A stretch of 64,000 nucleotides of DNA from Paenibacillus sp. LHD-38 (GTDB lineage: Bacteria > Bacillota > Bacilli > Paenibacillales > Paenibacillaceae), in the NCBI RefSeq assembly GCF_031157315.1, contig NZ_JAVIFU010000005.1, positions 62,001 through 126,000 on the forward strand, in the 5' to 3' direction. Positions 9,412-18,850 of this stretch are shown one piece after another. The position numbers and the translations under genes are program-made. The notes beneath the pieces are model-generated. The model did not search any database. It was given only the letters and a program-made list of their open reading frames with translations, and was not told the origin of the DNA. Numbering within the stretch: position 1 is the stretch's first letter; each line of letters opens with the position of its first letter.

Positions 9412-11901
9412 TTATGGAAGTTGAGTGATAACGATAGCGCCCACTTCAGCGAACGCGCCGCCAACTTGGTTACCAGTTACTGTGAAAGCCAATTTGTACT
9501 GTGTACCAGCAACGCCAGTACCAGCAAATGTTACTGCATCAAAGCCAGCTACAGATACAACGCCGTCTTTGTCGATTACGTAGTAAAGCGTGTTAGCCGT
9601 TGCTACGTGTTTAACATCATTGATTTCAAATGTTTTTGTAGTTGTGTTTACATCGCTAACTTGGTTGTTACCAGATACTGCTGGTGTAAGTGTTTCATAA
9701 CCAAGTGTTGCAGGTGTAGAATCAACAAGAGTTACCAATTGTTTAGCAGCTACAGCAGTACCGAAAGCAGCTTCAGAAACAACATAAGTTTCCTCTTTGC
9801 CAGCAACATTCAATTTCACGCTGTAAGTGGAACCAGTAGCAGTTACACCTTCAGTTTTCGAAACGAATAGTCCAGACACTTTAGCAAGCTCAGTAGTTGC
9901 TTCGTTGTCTTTAGTCACTACGATATACGAAGCATTAATGCTGTCGTTAACGATGACTACTTTATCGTTTTTAGTGATGTTTGCAAGAGTACCGATCGAA
10001 ACGTTGTTGTTAACCAGGTCAAGACCGTTTACAACTACAGTGCTTGCAGTAATGTTGTAAAGTGAAGTTGTTTTGATAGCAGATGCCGAGATTTCAGTAA
10101 CATCAGCAGAAGCGCCTACAGCTAGATCTTGTGCTGCAGTAATACCTGTTACTTTACCAGCAGCGTCATAAGTGAACTTAGCAATTGCATTAGCATCACT
10201 GTCAGCAGTTGCATAAGTAGAAGCAAGGTAAGCTACTTCTTTAGCATTTGTTTTCAAGGAGAAGTATTCAACTTTATCCTTAGTGCTTACTTGTACGCCA
10301 TCAAGTACAGCTACGTCATTAACAACTTTAGTGATAACGCCGTATGCAGGAGCGCCTTCACCAGCAGTAACTACAGTAGCAGACACGATTTTGTTGTCTT
10401 TGTTAAGAATGAAGTTATACTCAGTACCGATTACAAGGTTAAGAGCGGAAACTTCTACATAGTTAGTGCCGTTAACAACATATGCTTTTTCAGAACCAGT
10501 AGTAGAAGTCGAAGTTACTTTACCAGTTGCTGTTTTGCGAACAGCTTCAACGGATACAGCTTTCGAACCGCTAGCAACAACATCAAGTACATCGTCTTTT
10601 TTCAGGTCAGTTGCAAGAGCAGCTTTACCATCAAGAGTAATAACTGTGTTCTCGTCTACAGATACAATACCACCGTTGTAAGTAACTTGTGCTGCACGGT
10701 AAGCTGTTTTTGCATCGTAGCTAACGAACAATTTGTTTGTTGCAGAGTATTCAGTAACTACTACTGCACTTACTTCATTGCCAGCAGCATTTAGGTACAA
10801 AGATACGCTAGCATTTGCAGAAATGTCTTTATCAGCAGCAACGGTAACTAGTGCACCGTTTTTGATGAAGAAGAAACCAGGAGCGATTTGGTATGGAGTA
10901 GATACGCCATCCAAAGTGATTGTTCCAGCATCAGTAAGACCATCGATTGCTGTTTTGTTTTTGCCTGTTGCAATTTTAGCTGCATCTTGTTTGTCGGAAA
11001 CTGCTACTACGTTACCGCCAACTTTGATTACAGACACTGTGCGTCCAGCAAGCTCAGAAAGCTTTTTGCCGCCAGTTACAACAAAGTCTTTTGCAACCGT
11101 GTGAAGCGTACCATTAACGCGAATTGCAGTGCTGTTGTTTTCAAGTGCTACGTTCTCAAGAACGCCAGTTGTTACTGCACCGATTTGTTCGATCATTGTT
11201 TTAGCGCCTACAACAACGTTTTGATCTTTGTCGTAAGTAACCAATTTGTCATCAAGTGTGTTAGATACCAATTGTGCTACAACGCCACGGTTAGCTGCTT
11301 GACCCTTAGTGATGTCAACGCCTTTGAACATGTTGAGATCCGAAGAGTTAGCTTGCAACAATACGTTATTAGGCCATGTGCCAGAAAGGTTAGCGTCTTT
11401 GTATCCAAGTGCGCGTACCAATACTGCTACTGCTTCTTCAAACTTAACTTTTTCGCTTGGACGGAATTTACCGTTAAAGCCTTGAACCAATTTTTTAGCT
11501 TCTGCTACGTTGATGTAACCAGTGTACCATTGGTTTGCTTTAACGTCGCTGAAGTTAGGTTTTTGTGATTTCAAAAGCTCAGCATTGCTTGCGTTACCAG
11601 TTGCAATAACAATTAGTTTAGCAAGTTCTGCGCGAGTAATATCGTTTTCTGGTTTGAAAGTACCATCTTCGTAACCGTTGATTACGCCAAGTGCAGTAAG
11701 CTCTTCTACTGCGGATTGTACTGGTTTACCCACTACATCAGATGGTGTTGCTGCGAAAGCTGGAACTGATAATGGAATGACTAGCGCTGTAGCTAGTACA
11801 AATGCTGCTATTTTTTTCTTCATAACCTTTATTTCTCCTCCTCTAAATACGTGCGGTTGTTGAGAGTTTTGTTTAAATAGTGAATTGCTCTTTTCCCTCA
11901 T
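9412..11901 (-). CDS. Probable main S-layer protein with N-terminal SLH repeats
   Basis: Encodes up to 829 residues, or 803 if translation begins at 11823. From the inner start a classical signal peptide (MKKKIAAF ... VPAFAA) is followed at once by three SLH repeats (first with GYEDGTFKP and TRAE, second with KFEE, third degenerate). About 600 residues rich in Ala, Val, Thr and Lys and almost free of Cys follow, typical of self-assembling S-layer proteins. SLH repeats bind pyruvylated wall polymer outside the membrane. Codon use looks strongly biased (many GCT, GTA, ACA, GTT), unlike its neighbours, suggesting very high expression. Both starts have good Shine-Dalgarno sites (11908-11918 and 11835-11843). 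The long leader, predicted promoter at 12044-12072 and strong terminator also fit high expression. Confidence 0.88.
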   Translation of the reverse strand: MREKSNSLFKQNSQQPHVFRGGEIKVMKKKIAAFVLATALVIPLSVPAFAATPSDVVGKPVQSAVEELTALGVINGYEDGTFKPENDITRAELAKLIVIATGNASNAELLKSQKPNFSDVKANQWYTGYINVAEAKKLVQGFNGKFRPSEKVKFEEAVAVLVRALGYKDANLSGTWPNNVLLQANSSDLNMFKGVDITKGQAANRGVVAQLVSNTLDDKLVTYDKDQNVVVGAKTMIEQIGAVTTGVLENVALENNSTAIRVNGTLHTVAKDFVVTGGKKLSELAGRTVSVIKVGGNVVAVSDKQDAAKIATGKNKTAIDGLTDAGTITLDGVSTPYQIAPGFFFIKNGALVTVAADKDISANASVSLYLNAAGNEVSAVVVTEYSATNKLFVSYDAKTAYRAAQVTYNGGIVSVDENTVITLDGKAALATDLKKDDVLDVVASGSKAVSVEAVRKTATGKVTSTSTTGSEKAYVVNGTNYVEVSALNLVIGTEYNFILNKDNKIVSATVVTAGEGAPAYGVITKVVNDVAVLDGVQVSTKDKVEYFSLKTNAKEVAYLASTYATADSDANAIAKFTYDAAGKVTGITAAQDLAVGASADVTEISASAIKTTSLYNITASTVVVNGLDLVNNNVSIGTLANITKNDKVVIVNDSINASYIVVTKDNEATTELAKVSGLFVSKTEGVTATGSTYSVKLNVAGKEETYVVSEAAFGTAVAAKQLVTLVDSTPATLGYETLTPAVSGNNQVSDVNTTTKTFEINDVKHVATANTLYYVIDKDGVVSVAGFDAVTFAGTGVAGTQYKLAFTVTGNQVGGAFAEVGAIVITQLP
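11835..11843 (-). promoter_or_regulatory. Second (inner) ribosome binding site of the S-layer gene
   Basis: GAGGAGGAG on the minus strand lies 11 bases before the ATG at 11823. Translation from there gives a compact, standard signal peptide. The site is inside the open frame that begins at 11901. Confidence 0.75.
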
Positions 11902-11907
11902 GTCGAT

Positions 11908-11918
11908 TCACCCCCTTT
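11908..11918 (-). promoter_or_regulatory. First (outer) ribosome binding site of the S-layer gene
   Basis: AAAGGGGGTGA on the minus strand lies six bases before the ATG at 11901. Starting here adds 26 mostly polar residues in front of the signal peptide. The match to the 16S 3' end is as good as that of the inner site, so both may be used. Confidence 0.7.
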
Positions 11919-12043
11919 CCAGAGTTGAGCATAGATTTGATATAAATGATGTCTACAATCATGATAAACCCATTTGTAAAATCATGTCGTAGAAACTTGT
12001 AAAAAATGCGAGAAAAATGCTAGAGTCGCGCCACCACTATAAC

Positions 12044-12072
12044 ATTATACAATGGGCGGGTCGTACCGTAAA
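12044..12072 (-). promoter_or_regulatory. Candidate promoter of the S-layer gene
   Basis: A perfect TATAAT (12044-12049) is preceded after 17 bases by TTTACG (12067-12072), four of six matches to the -35 consensus. Transcription from here gives a leader of about 135 bases to the outer start and 214 to the inner. The other bases of the 11902-12368 gap hold no convincing gene; they contain three copies of GCGTGG described separately. Confidence 0.5.
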
Positions 12073-12221
12073 GAGGAAGTTGAGAATTCATTCCAATTCC
12101 TTTCCAGCTGCAGTAGGTCTAGCGCATCAATTACATGCGTTTGTTACAACGTCATGTATTTAAACGCACGTCACAACAAAAAGTTGCGATGTTCTGAAAA
12201 AAAATTAAAGTTTTTTGTTTT

Positions 12222-12346
12222 GCGTGGTATGTACCTCATTTCGCGTGGTTTGCTCGTGTACGTTGAGTACTTTGATAGTATAGCTTGTTTTCATAGAGCT
12301 CGTCGATAATAAACATTTTCCAAATATAATGTTTCACGCGGCGTGG
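12222..12346. repeat. Three GCGTGG motifs upstream of the S-layer promoter
   Basis: GCGTGG occurs at 12222-12227, 12243-12248 and 12341-12346 (plus-strand reading). The first two share the extended pattern GCGTGGTWTG and are 21 bp apart, about two helical turns. The third is part of an inverted TTCACGC/GCGTGGAA element. They could be binding sites for a regulator of the S-layer gene, but six bases can recur by chance. Confidence 0.3.
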
Positions 12347-12368
12347 AACACCCATGGCTGCAAGAAAA

Positions 12369-12401
12369 AAGCTGGATGCAGAACAAGTCTGCATCCAGCT
12401 T
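12369..12401 (-). terminator. Terminator of the 1382-aa SLH protein gene
   Basis: A perfect 14-bp stem (AAGCTGGATGCAGA with its complement) and a five-base loop, followed on the minus strand by TTTTTTCTT. It starts about 22 bases after the stop at 12423 and separates this gene from the S-layer gene. Confidence 0.95.
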
Positions 12402-12422
12402 GGGATTTCTTTATATATCCAA

Positions 12423-15400
12423 TTAACCAATGCTCGGAAGCTTCTTCAAATCAGCTAAAATACGAGCTACAATGATTGCTGCATCCGAGCGTAGAAGATT
12501 AGACCGTGGTTCGAATACAGAGCCTGCTTTCGGATTGCTCGGATCTACAGGAGAGCCGATAATGTATTTTTTCTTTGCGATAGCGATAACCGAGCTTTTC
12601 GCATAGAAATTCACGCTTCCTGCATCTTTGAACGTTTTTTCCAGATCCTTATCGATTTTCGTCGAATCTGTAGCCAGCTTCAAGTCGAGCGCTCTTGCGA
12701 TAATGACAGAAGCCTCTTCTCTTGTTAAGTTGGCGCTAGGCTGGAACGTTCTCGGGCCGGTTCCGCGGATGATCCCTTCTCGTGCTGCTGTTTCTACGTA
12801 GCGATAATCCCATAACGCATCGGGGTTAATGATCGCTGGTACATCATCGAAATGCGGCTTGCTCAGCTCATAGTTAAGAGGAATATCAAGCGCCTTAACC
12901 ATCATTCTCGCGAACTCGCCGCGTGAGATATAGATGTTAGCGCCGAAATCGTCAAAGCCTGCTGCATTCATAATGCCTTTCGAATAGATGGCTTCGAGGA
13001 AGTTTCTTGCATAAGGATGCGATGTCATGTCAGTGTACGAGTACACCATTTTCCCAACCACATAGTAACCGAATTTATTGAATGGAACCGTAATTGTGTT
13101 TTTCTTCACGTCGACCGTTCCGCCGATATTTTCCCAATACTTCGCTTTTACATCGTAACGGTAGACCGTAATGATTGTCCCGATGCTATCCTTCATATTC
13201 GGATCGAAGGCAAGCGTCAACGTGCCGGTCTTGGAAGTAACCAGTTCTCTATTGTCCGGACGCTCGTCATAGGTAGGGATCTTCGTTCCGCCTTTTCCAG
13301 TCGCGTTCGGGAATTGATACGGATCAACACCCATTGTCAGCGGATCGTAAGCATTCGTTGTCGCCGGATCATCCGCTAATCCCGCATCAATCCAATAAAC
13401 CGGACTAGCTTTGGTGAAGCGAGTTGGATACGAAAGCCTAAACCTTGTCCCAAAGCTTTCCAATATAATATTGTAGTTAGGCGGCAATGCTTCAAGCTCT
13501 CGGCGGTCAACTACGCCATCTTCTGAGTTTGCGATGGCAAACAAGAGATTATGGCCAGTGAACACTTGGTTTTTCAGAGCCGCAGGCACGTTGAAATCGG
13601 TTCTGATCAGCGTTGTGCCTTTTTCAAACTTCAAATTTAGTGCTCCGTCAAAAATCTTGTGGCTGCTCGCCATGGTTTGAAGAAATTGTGCGCCGGGAAT
13701 ATTGGTTGGCGCATACGTAATTTCGATGCTGCTTTGTACTTTATCATTCGCGTTCGAGATTATGAAATCGATTTTGTTCTTGCCAACTTTTAGATTATTT
13801 ACGAATACGCGGTACGTATTGTTATAAAATTGTTCTACGGTAGCCGGATTGTTATCGGAATCGAAGTCGATTTTCTCCGCAGCCTGTTTATTAATCGTTA
13901 TCGTCTGCGCCCCAGGAGCATCGATGACCACTTCAACGTAGTTTTGATTGACGATATTTTTTGCCGGCAAAATCGGACGCAATACTTTGTAAGGCAGCGA
14001 TGTCGGGTCAACCTCTAAGCGATAAGACGCTTTCGGACCTGTTTCGCCGTTGTTGAACACCGTAAAGGTATACACGCTGGAGCTGCCGTCTGAATTCAAT
14101 TCTTGCCCCACTAAAATGAAAGAAAAGGTTTTGGTTAAAATATCGTATCGAACCGCAAGATTCGCTACATCGTTACTTGCGCCGTTATTTACCGTACCAA
14201 TCACGTTTGGACCGCGCATAATAATGAGTTTCTTACTCAAGTCCCAAGCAATCGGATTCGTGAAATTGCTGTTCTCGATTTTCAGGATATAATTGCTCGG
14301 ATCCGTTAGACCGTTTATAGGATTATCCATCTGTGTAATTTTCGCTTGAATATTGCTGACGATATCAGCATCAGTAGCGCCAATTGCCGTAAAATCAATG
14401 AAGTCAAATGTACCGAACACATTCATGAATGCTTCATTTGTCGTAAAAACGCTGCCGCGATTAACAAAGTTCGGATCATTCGGAACCGGCTCACTGTATT
14501 GCGCGCCATAAGGATAAATGATGGTGCCCTCTACCGGTATGACAGGAATATTCGTCGGAATGAGATAAAGCTTGATTTTCTTCTCATAGGAATTTTTACT
14601 GCCTTGGAATACGAATTTGATCTCATTCTCTCCGCTGAACAAAGACTCGAAAGCTTTTGTACGCTCAGCAGCATTTAGAATCGTAAAGCTCGTTACTCCG
14701 CTTGCCCCTTGCGTGAGCTTAATTGGTGTATTGTTGACATAGAAGAACACCGTTTGCGCTGCAGTACCGTTAAAGTCGTAACGAATTTCAGAAGTATTAT
14801 TGATATTGTTGAGAATACCTTTGAAATCGCTCAACGTTCCCGTAATAGCCTCGGCGATACGATCCGCTTTAAGCTTATTCGTATCATCATAAACCGTCAT
14901 ATTATCAAATACGCTCGTATAGCTTACATACGGTCCGAATAGCATCGTGAACTTAACTTGCTTCGATACTCCGCCAACATCCAGCGTAACCGTCTGCGTA
15001 CCTTCGAAAGGGAGTTTTTTGAAAATAAGAATTTCTCGCTTATAAACTTTCCCATTGACGTTTACGTATTTATTGACAAGACTTGAGGACACGTTTTCGA
15101 TGTTACTGGTACTATCGTAATCATAGCTTGTGGGTGCAGATGTACCAGAAACATTTTTAACATCCTCTACGGTTACCAAACCGTTTGTTTCAGACAAAAC
15201 AGGATTTCCAACAAGAACTTCCATAGCGAATGGCACAGTGTAAAGATTAGCGCCTTCAAGCGGAGTTCCTGTCAAAGCTTCCCCGTTGCCCGTTCTATAA
15301 CCACTTAAATAGTTAATATTCTCGATAAATTTCTTAGTTGCATCCTTCAACGAGAAACCCATAAGTCCGGTTCCTTCATCGGCAGGTTGGCCAAGTGCAT

Positions 15401-16571
15401 CTTTTTTCGCGTTTTCTGCTGTAATTTGAATATTATAGGATTTGTCAAAAACTAGTGCATGGTTGGCTCCGATAGCTGTTGTAAACTGATAGATGAAAAA
15501 GGCTTCATTTCCTGTATAAGTACCCACCGGAGTTGCAACAGGCACGTTCGCTGGAGGAGCAACAGGCTGCGTAAAATTAGTCCCACCGCTCGCCGTAATC
15601 GTATACTTAATCGGGATGCTTCCAGTAGGATTCGGATGCGGCTCAAGCGTGCCATCCGCTGGAACGGAATCATCCTTCAAATAGTTAGGAACAATAATTT
15701 TACCCGTTAGGGATGTCGTATTTGTATTCGTTACTAATAAATTAGGATTGTACTCTAGCGGTTCAGATGTTGCTGCACCGTTCGCAACTCCGTTCAAGTT
15801 GACATCATAAAAGGTTACTTCACCGTTGTAAAAGGCTACTTCACGAGTCGTCTCTACGGTTTGGTTCGCATTTTTCACTTTAATCGTAACCAAGTTTTTA
15901 CCTTTTTGGAGCGTGATCGGCGACGCCGCAAACTGATAACTGTTGGAGCTGTTCACGGAATAGGTTTTGCTGCTTCCGTTTACGTCAATCGTTACCTGCT
16001 GCGCATTAGGCGCGAAGCCCGTAATGCTGATATCCGCAGATTGACGGCCTGCGGATGCCGCAGAGTGAACGACCGTAGTACCTGCTTCTTCGATGTTGAA
16101 TTTATTTCCGTCAAGCTGTGCAACCAAATCATAAAATACCGGCCCGTTGTGATATTCGATGTAGATCGAATTGGTCACTTCGCCGTCGCCTTGAACGCCT
16201 TTGAACGTAATGCGGTTCAGACCTGGAAAAAGTTCAACGTTATAGACTTGGATAGAAAATCCGTTGATATAGATGTTGCTTGTGATGTTCTCACGCTTCG
16301 AGCCAATTTGATCATCGGAAGGATTATCATTGCCCTTGTTATTGATAATTTGAGTAACGCTATACGAAACAGACGATGGGTCTACCCCGGTAATGGATCC
16401 TGTCAGCGTAAGGCTTGGATCCGTCGTTACCCTTGCTTGCGTAGATAAATCTTTCTCCTTAGGGAAGCTGAAGCTGCCTGTTGCGGCGTTTGCCACCTGT
16501 GACGAACCGAACGGCGGCAACAATGTAATCAACAGTGCCAGCGTTAGCGCTAATGAAAGTAATCTTTTCAA
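12423..16571 (-). CDS. Large secreted protein with C-terminal SLH repeats
   Basis: A 1382-residue surface protein. It starts at TTG, supported by AAAGGAGG nine bases upstream, and has a clear signal peptide (MKRLLSLALTLALLITLLPP ... ANA). The middle 1100 residues are a series of beta-rich, Asn/Thr-rich stretches. Several carry the pattern xxVxIxVNGxxxxxxV followed by xLxxGxNxIxxxxxN, as in extracellular Ig-like folds. I cannot assign named domains with confidence. The last 190 residues hold three SLH repeats with the motifs SRGE, TREE and LRSD. A conserved placement of such a gene next to csaB/tagA/tagO suggests it is a resident wall-associated protein of the anchoring system. It lies downstream of tagO after a terminator, with its own leader of about 260 bases. 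Confidence 0.86.
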   Translation of the reverse strand: MKRLLSLALTLALLITLLPPFGSSQVANAATGSFSFPKEKDLSTQARVTTDPSLTLTGSITGVDPSSVSYSVTQIINNKGNDNPSDDQIGSKRENITSNIYINGFSIQVYNVELFPGLNRITFKGVQGDGEVTNSIYIEYHNGPVFYDLVAQLDGNKFNIEEAGTTVVHSAASAGRQSADISITGFAPNAQQVTIDVNGSSKTYSVNSSNSYQFAASPITLQKGKNLVTIKVKNANQTVETTREVAFYNGEVTFYDVNLNGVANGAATSEPLEYNPNLLVTNTNTTSLTGKIIVPNYLKDDSVPADGTLEPHPNPTGSIPIKYTITASGGTNFTQPVAPPANVPVATPVGTYTGNEAFFIYQFTTAIGANHALVFDKSYNIQITAENAKKDALGQPADEGTGLMGFSLKDATKKFIENINYLSGYRTGNGEALTGTPLEGANLYTVPFAMEVLVGNPVLSETNGLVTVEDVKNVSGTSAPTSYDYDSTSNIENVSSSLVNKYVNVNGKVYKREILIFKKLPFEGTQTVTLDVGGVSKQVKFTMLFGPYVSYTSVFDNMTVYDDTNKLKADRIAEAITGTLSDFKGILNNINNTSEIRYDFNGTAAQTVFFYVNNTPIKLTQGASGVTSFTILNAAERTKAFESLFSGENEIKFVFQGSKNSYEKKIKLYLIPTNIPVIPVEGTIIYPYGAQYSEPVPNDPNFVNRGSVFTTNEAFMNVFGTFDFIDFTAIGATDADIVSNIQAKITQMDNPINGLTDPSNYILKIENSNFTNPIAWDLSKKLIIMRGPNVIGTVNNGASNDVANLAVRYDILTKTFSFILVGQELNSDGSSSVYTFTVFNNGETGPKASYRLEVDPTSLPYKVLRPILPAKNIVNQNYVEVVIDAPGAQTITINKQAAEKIDFDSDNNPATVEQFYNNTYRVFVNNLKVGKNKIDFIISNANDKVQSSIEITYAPTNIPGAQFLQTMASSHKIFDGALNLKFEKGTTLIRTDFNVPAALKNQVFTGHNLLFAIANSEDGVVDRRELEALPPNYNIILESFGTRFRLSYPTRFTKASPVYWIDAGLADDPATTNAYDPLTMGVDPYQFPNATGKGGTKIPTYDERPDNRELVTSKTGTLTLAFDPNMKDSIGTIITVYRYDVKAKYWENIGGTVDVKKNTITVPFNKFGYYVVGKMVYSYTDMTSHPYARNFLEAIYSKGIMNAAGFDDFGANIYISRGEFARMMVKALDIPLNYELSKPHFDDVPAIINPDALWDYRYVETAAREGIIRGTGPRTFQPSANLTREEASVIIARALDLKLATDSTKIDKDLEKTFKDAGSVNFYAKSSVIAIAKKKYIIGSPVDPSNPKAGSVFEPRSNLLRSDAAIIVARILADLKKLPSIG

Positions 16572-16683
16572 AACAATGTTCCTCCTTTATGTATATAACG
16601 AGCATGGGTATTAGAATTAAAGTTCGACTGACGAATTTGCGGCCTGCTTACGAATAAACCTTCCTCCCTTTTCCTCTTTAGCC

Positions 16684-16747
16684 AGTTATCGGTTGCTGTG
16701 CAGCTAGACGTGCTGACCGCAGAAAAGTTCTGTACTGTAGTTATCGG
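16684..16747. repeat. Direct repeat AGTTATCGGYT in the leader of the 1382-aa SLH gene
   Basis: AGTTATCGG followed by TT or CT occurs at 16684 and 16739, 55 bp apart, in the otherwise gene-free stretch before the SLH gene. The bases between do not match a riboswitch that I know. It may be a protein site or part of a structured leader. Confidence 0.3.
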
Positions 16748-16797
16748 CTAACAGCTCCCATTTTTTTAGTGTATTACGCCATTTACAAAAACAAAAA

Positions 16798-16833
16798 AAG
16801 AGCCCCGTTTCCCCTAAGGGATTCAGAGCTCTT
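16798..16833 (-). terminator. Terminator of tagO
   Basis: AAGAGC/GCTCTT enclose an inner CCC/GGG pairing, and on the minus strand the stem runs into TTTTTTT. It lies directly behind the tagO stop, so the polymer operon probably ends here. Confidence 0.8.
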
Positions 16834-16835
16834 GA

Positions 16836-17978
16836 TTATTTGGAACGAGATTCAGCATCAACCTTAAGTCGAAGCCTCATTCGATTTAGAAAATTAATTA
16901 ACGGTCTGCGCGTTTTATCTACGATTCCGGTAACCTCGGCACCTATTTGCAAGAAGAACATGAGCATACAAATAACGGCAAAGGTAATCCAGTTCGCTGC
17001 ACTCGATTGCACGACAGCCGATTGTACGATTGCCAGTGCGCCGAAGATTGCGGCAACACCCCAAATAATAAGAACCGTACGGCGGTGACTGAAGCCAAGA
17101 TCACGCAGTCTGTGATGCAAGTGGCCTTTGTCCGGTGCAAAGATCGGACGTTTGTTCACCCAGCGGCGAACGATGGCGAAGAAAGTATCTGAGAGCGGAA
17201 CGCCGATAATAAGCAGCGGCGTGACGAATGATACAATCGTAACCTGCTTGAAACCAAGCATCGAAAGCGTTGCTAAGCTGAAGCCGAGAAAAAGCGAGCC
17301 CGAGTCTCCCATGAATATTTTTGCGGGATGGAAGTTGAACACGAGAAATCCGACGATTCCGCCTAACAGCAGCGTGCTGAGCAGGATCACGGGCTGGAAG
17401 CCCATTAGCGAGGCCATCACAACAATCGTTGCAATCGCGATGCCGGATACACCGGCAGCAAGCCCGTCCAAACCGTCGATTAAGTTTATGGCGTTCGTTA
17501 CGCCAACGATCCATAAAATCGTAATCGGGATGCTGATCCAGCCGGCAATCGGCTGCATCGTTTCACCAAACGGAATGTTCACCAGGTCGATCTTTACGTC
17601 AAAAACGAATACGACAACGCATGCTGCAGCTATTTGACCCAAAAGCTTCACTTTTGCCGACAGCTCGAAGCGGTCATCGAAAGCACCTAAAATAATGATC
17701 ATCGTCCCGCCGACAAGCAGCGCATTGATCATGTTTGAATCTTGTGGACGGAGCAAACCGTCCGGTATAAATGGCGATAAGAGAAAAAATGCGCCAACGA
17801 ATGCAATATAAATAGCTAGACCGCCAAGACGCGGCATAATGCGCGTATGTACCTTGCGGTGGTTTGGTTTGTCTATTGCGCCTACTTTGAATGCGAACTT
17901 CTTAACAAGCGGCGTCATCGCAATGGCTAGAACAAGAGCGATTATGAACCCAATTGAATACAGCAAGCCAACCGGCAT
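16836..17978 (-). CDS. tagO: Undecaprenyl-phosphate GlcNAc-1-phosphate transferase (TagO/WecA family)
   Basis: An integral membrane enzyme of the MraY/WecA family. It moves N-acetylglucosamine 1-phosphate from UDP-GlcNAc to undecaprenyl phosphate, the first lipid-linked step of wall polymer synthesis. The 380 residues contain about ten membrane helices. Family motifs are visible: DDRFELSAKVKLLGQ, NAINLIDGLDGLAAG, GDSGSLFLGF, and the cytoplasmic HLHHRL. The ATG has GGGGAG upstream. It is the last gene of a group with pgcA, the DUF5693 gene, csaB and tagA, so its product most likely primes the secondary wall polymer that holds the S-layer. It could also serve teichoic acid synthesis. Confidence 0.92.
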   Translation of the reverse strand: MPVGLLYSIGFIIALVLAIAMTPLVKKFAFKVGAIDKPNHRKVHTRIMPRLGGLAIYIAFVGAFFLLSPFIPDGLLRPQDSNMINALLVGGTMIIILGAFDDRFELSAKVKLLGQIAAACVVVFVFDVKIDLVNIPFGETMQPIAGWISIPITILWIVGVTNAINLIDGLDGLAAGVSGIAIATIVVMASLMGFQPVILLSTLLLGGIVGFLVFNFHPAKIFMGDSGSLFLGFSLATLSMLGFKQVTIVSFVTPLLIIGVPLSDTFFAIVRRWVNKRPIFAPDKGHLHHRLRDLGFSHRRTVLIIWGVAAIFGALAIVQSAVVQSSAANWITFAVICMLMFFLQIGAEVTGIVDKTRRPLINFLNRMRLRLKVDAESRSK

Positions 17979-18081
17979 GTGTGCAACTCCCCTTTTCTTT
18001 CTACCGAAGTGAATTATACTCCGATTGAAAAAGAAACTCCAACCCCGTTTTTAACCAATTTAGCGGGTTTTAACGAGAATT

Positions 18082-18843
18082 TCACGGTGTAGACCGAGGT
18101 TTTGTTACGTTTTCTTTGTCGCGAAGCACTTTCACTACGAATTTCGGCAAAACGAGCATTCTTTTGTACCTTTTCGGCTCTTGAAGCAAGCGGTAAAACC
18201 ATTCAAGCCGAAGCTTCTGGAACATGATCGGAGCTCGCTTTAGCTTACCCGAAACGACATCGAAGCTGCCGCCGACGCCCATAATTAAAGGCACGCCGAG
18301 CTTTTTCTTAAACTTAACAATCCAAGGCTCCTGCGTATCCGCTCCGCGCGCGACAAACAATAAGTCAGGCGCCGCTGCGCGAATGGCTTCCACCACTTCT
18401 TCGTCCTGTTCTGGTCCAAAAAAACCATCCCGATAGCCTACGATTTTTACCTGAGGATATTGCAGCTGAAGCTTCTCTGCCGCTGCCTCGATAACCTCTT
18501 GCGAGGTGCCAAGCAGATAGGCCTTCCATTTGCGTCTTTCACCCTGCTCCAAAAGGCGGTGCATCAGATCAAATCCCGTAACGCGCTCCGTGACCGGATT
18601 GCCAACGTATTTGGCTGCCCATACCACGCCTGCTCCGTCGGGTACGATAAGATCCGCGCGACGAATCATCGCGCTGTAGTTCGTGCTCTCGACAGCCGAC
18701 ATAATCATGATCGGGTTAGCGGTAATGACATGCGTTAACCGTCTTTCTTCGATTGCCGCCGTTAAATATTGAACCGTTTCATCCATGCTCGCCTTGGAGA
18801 ATGGTATGCCGTATATCGGCACTGTTGGTAATTGTTTCGACAA
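18082..18843 (-). CDS. tagA: WecG/TagA/CpsF-family glycosyltransferase
   Basis: A 253-residue cytosolic, membrane-associated glycosyltransferase of family GT26. TagA proteins add N-acetylmannosamine from UDP-ManNAc to lipid-linked GlcNAc, the second step of wall polymer assembly. The family hallmarks are visible: THVITANPIMIMSA, RADLIVPDGAGVVWAAK, a GxxxxVIE helix, DLLFVARGADTQEPWI and the glycine-rich GVGGSFDVVSGKLKRAP. It starts seven bases after the csaB stop, so the two are probably co-translated. About 100 bases separate it from tagO downstream. In organisms with pyruvylated polymer, the ManNAc it adds is the residue CsaB then modifies. Confidence 0.93.
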   Translation of the reverse strand: MSKQLPTVPIYGIPFSKASMDETVQYLTAAIEERRLTHVITANPIMIMSAVESTNYSAMIRRADLIVPDGAGVVWAAKYVGNPVTERVTGFDLMHRLLEQGERRKWKAYLLGTSQEVIEAAAEKLQLQYPQVKIVGYRDGFFGPEQDEEVVEAIRAAAPDLLFVARGADTQEPWIVKFKKKLGVPLIMGVGGSFDVVSGKLKRAPIMFQKLRLEWFYRLLQEPKRYKRMLVLPKFVVKVLRDKENVTKPRSTP

Positions 18844-18850
18844 GAGAAAC

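Noticed and set aside
12052..12309. Plus-strand open frame of 85 codons in the S-layer leader
   Set aside because: It covers the predicted promoter antisense, has no ribosome site and unlikely composition.
12236..12430. Minus-strand open frame of 64 codons below the 1382-aa SLH gene
   Set aside because: It runs through the strong terminator at 12369-12401 and has no family motif or good ribosome site.
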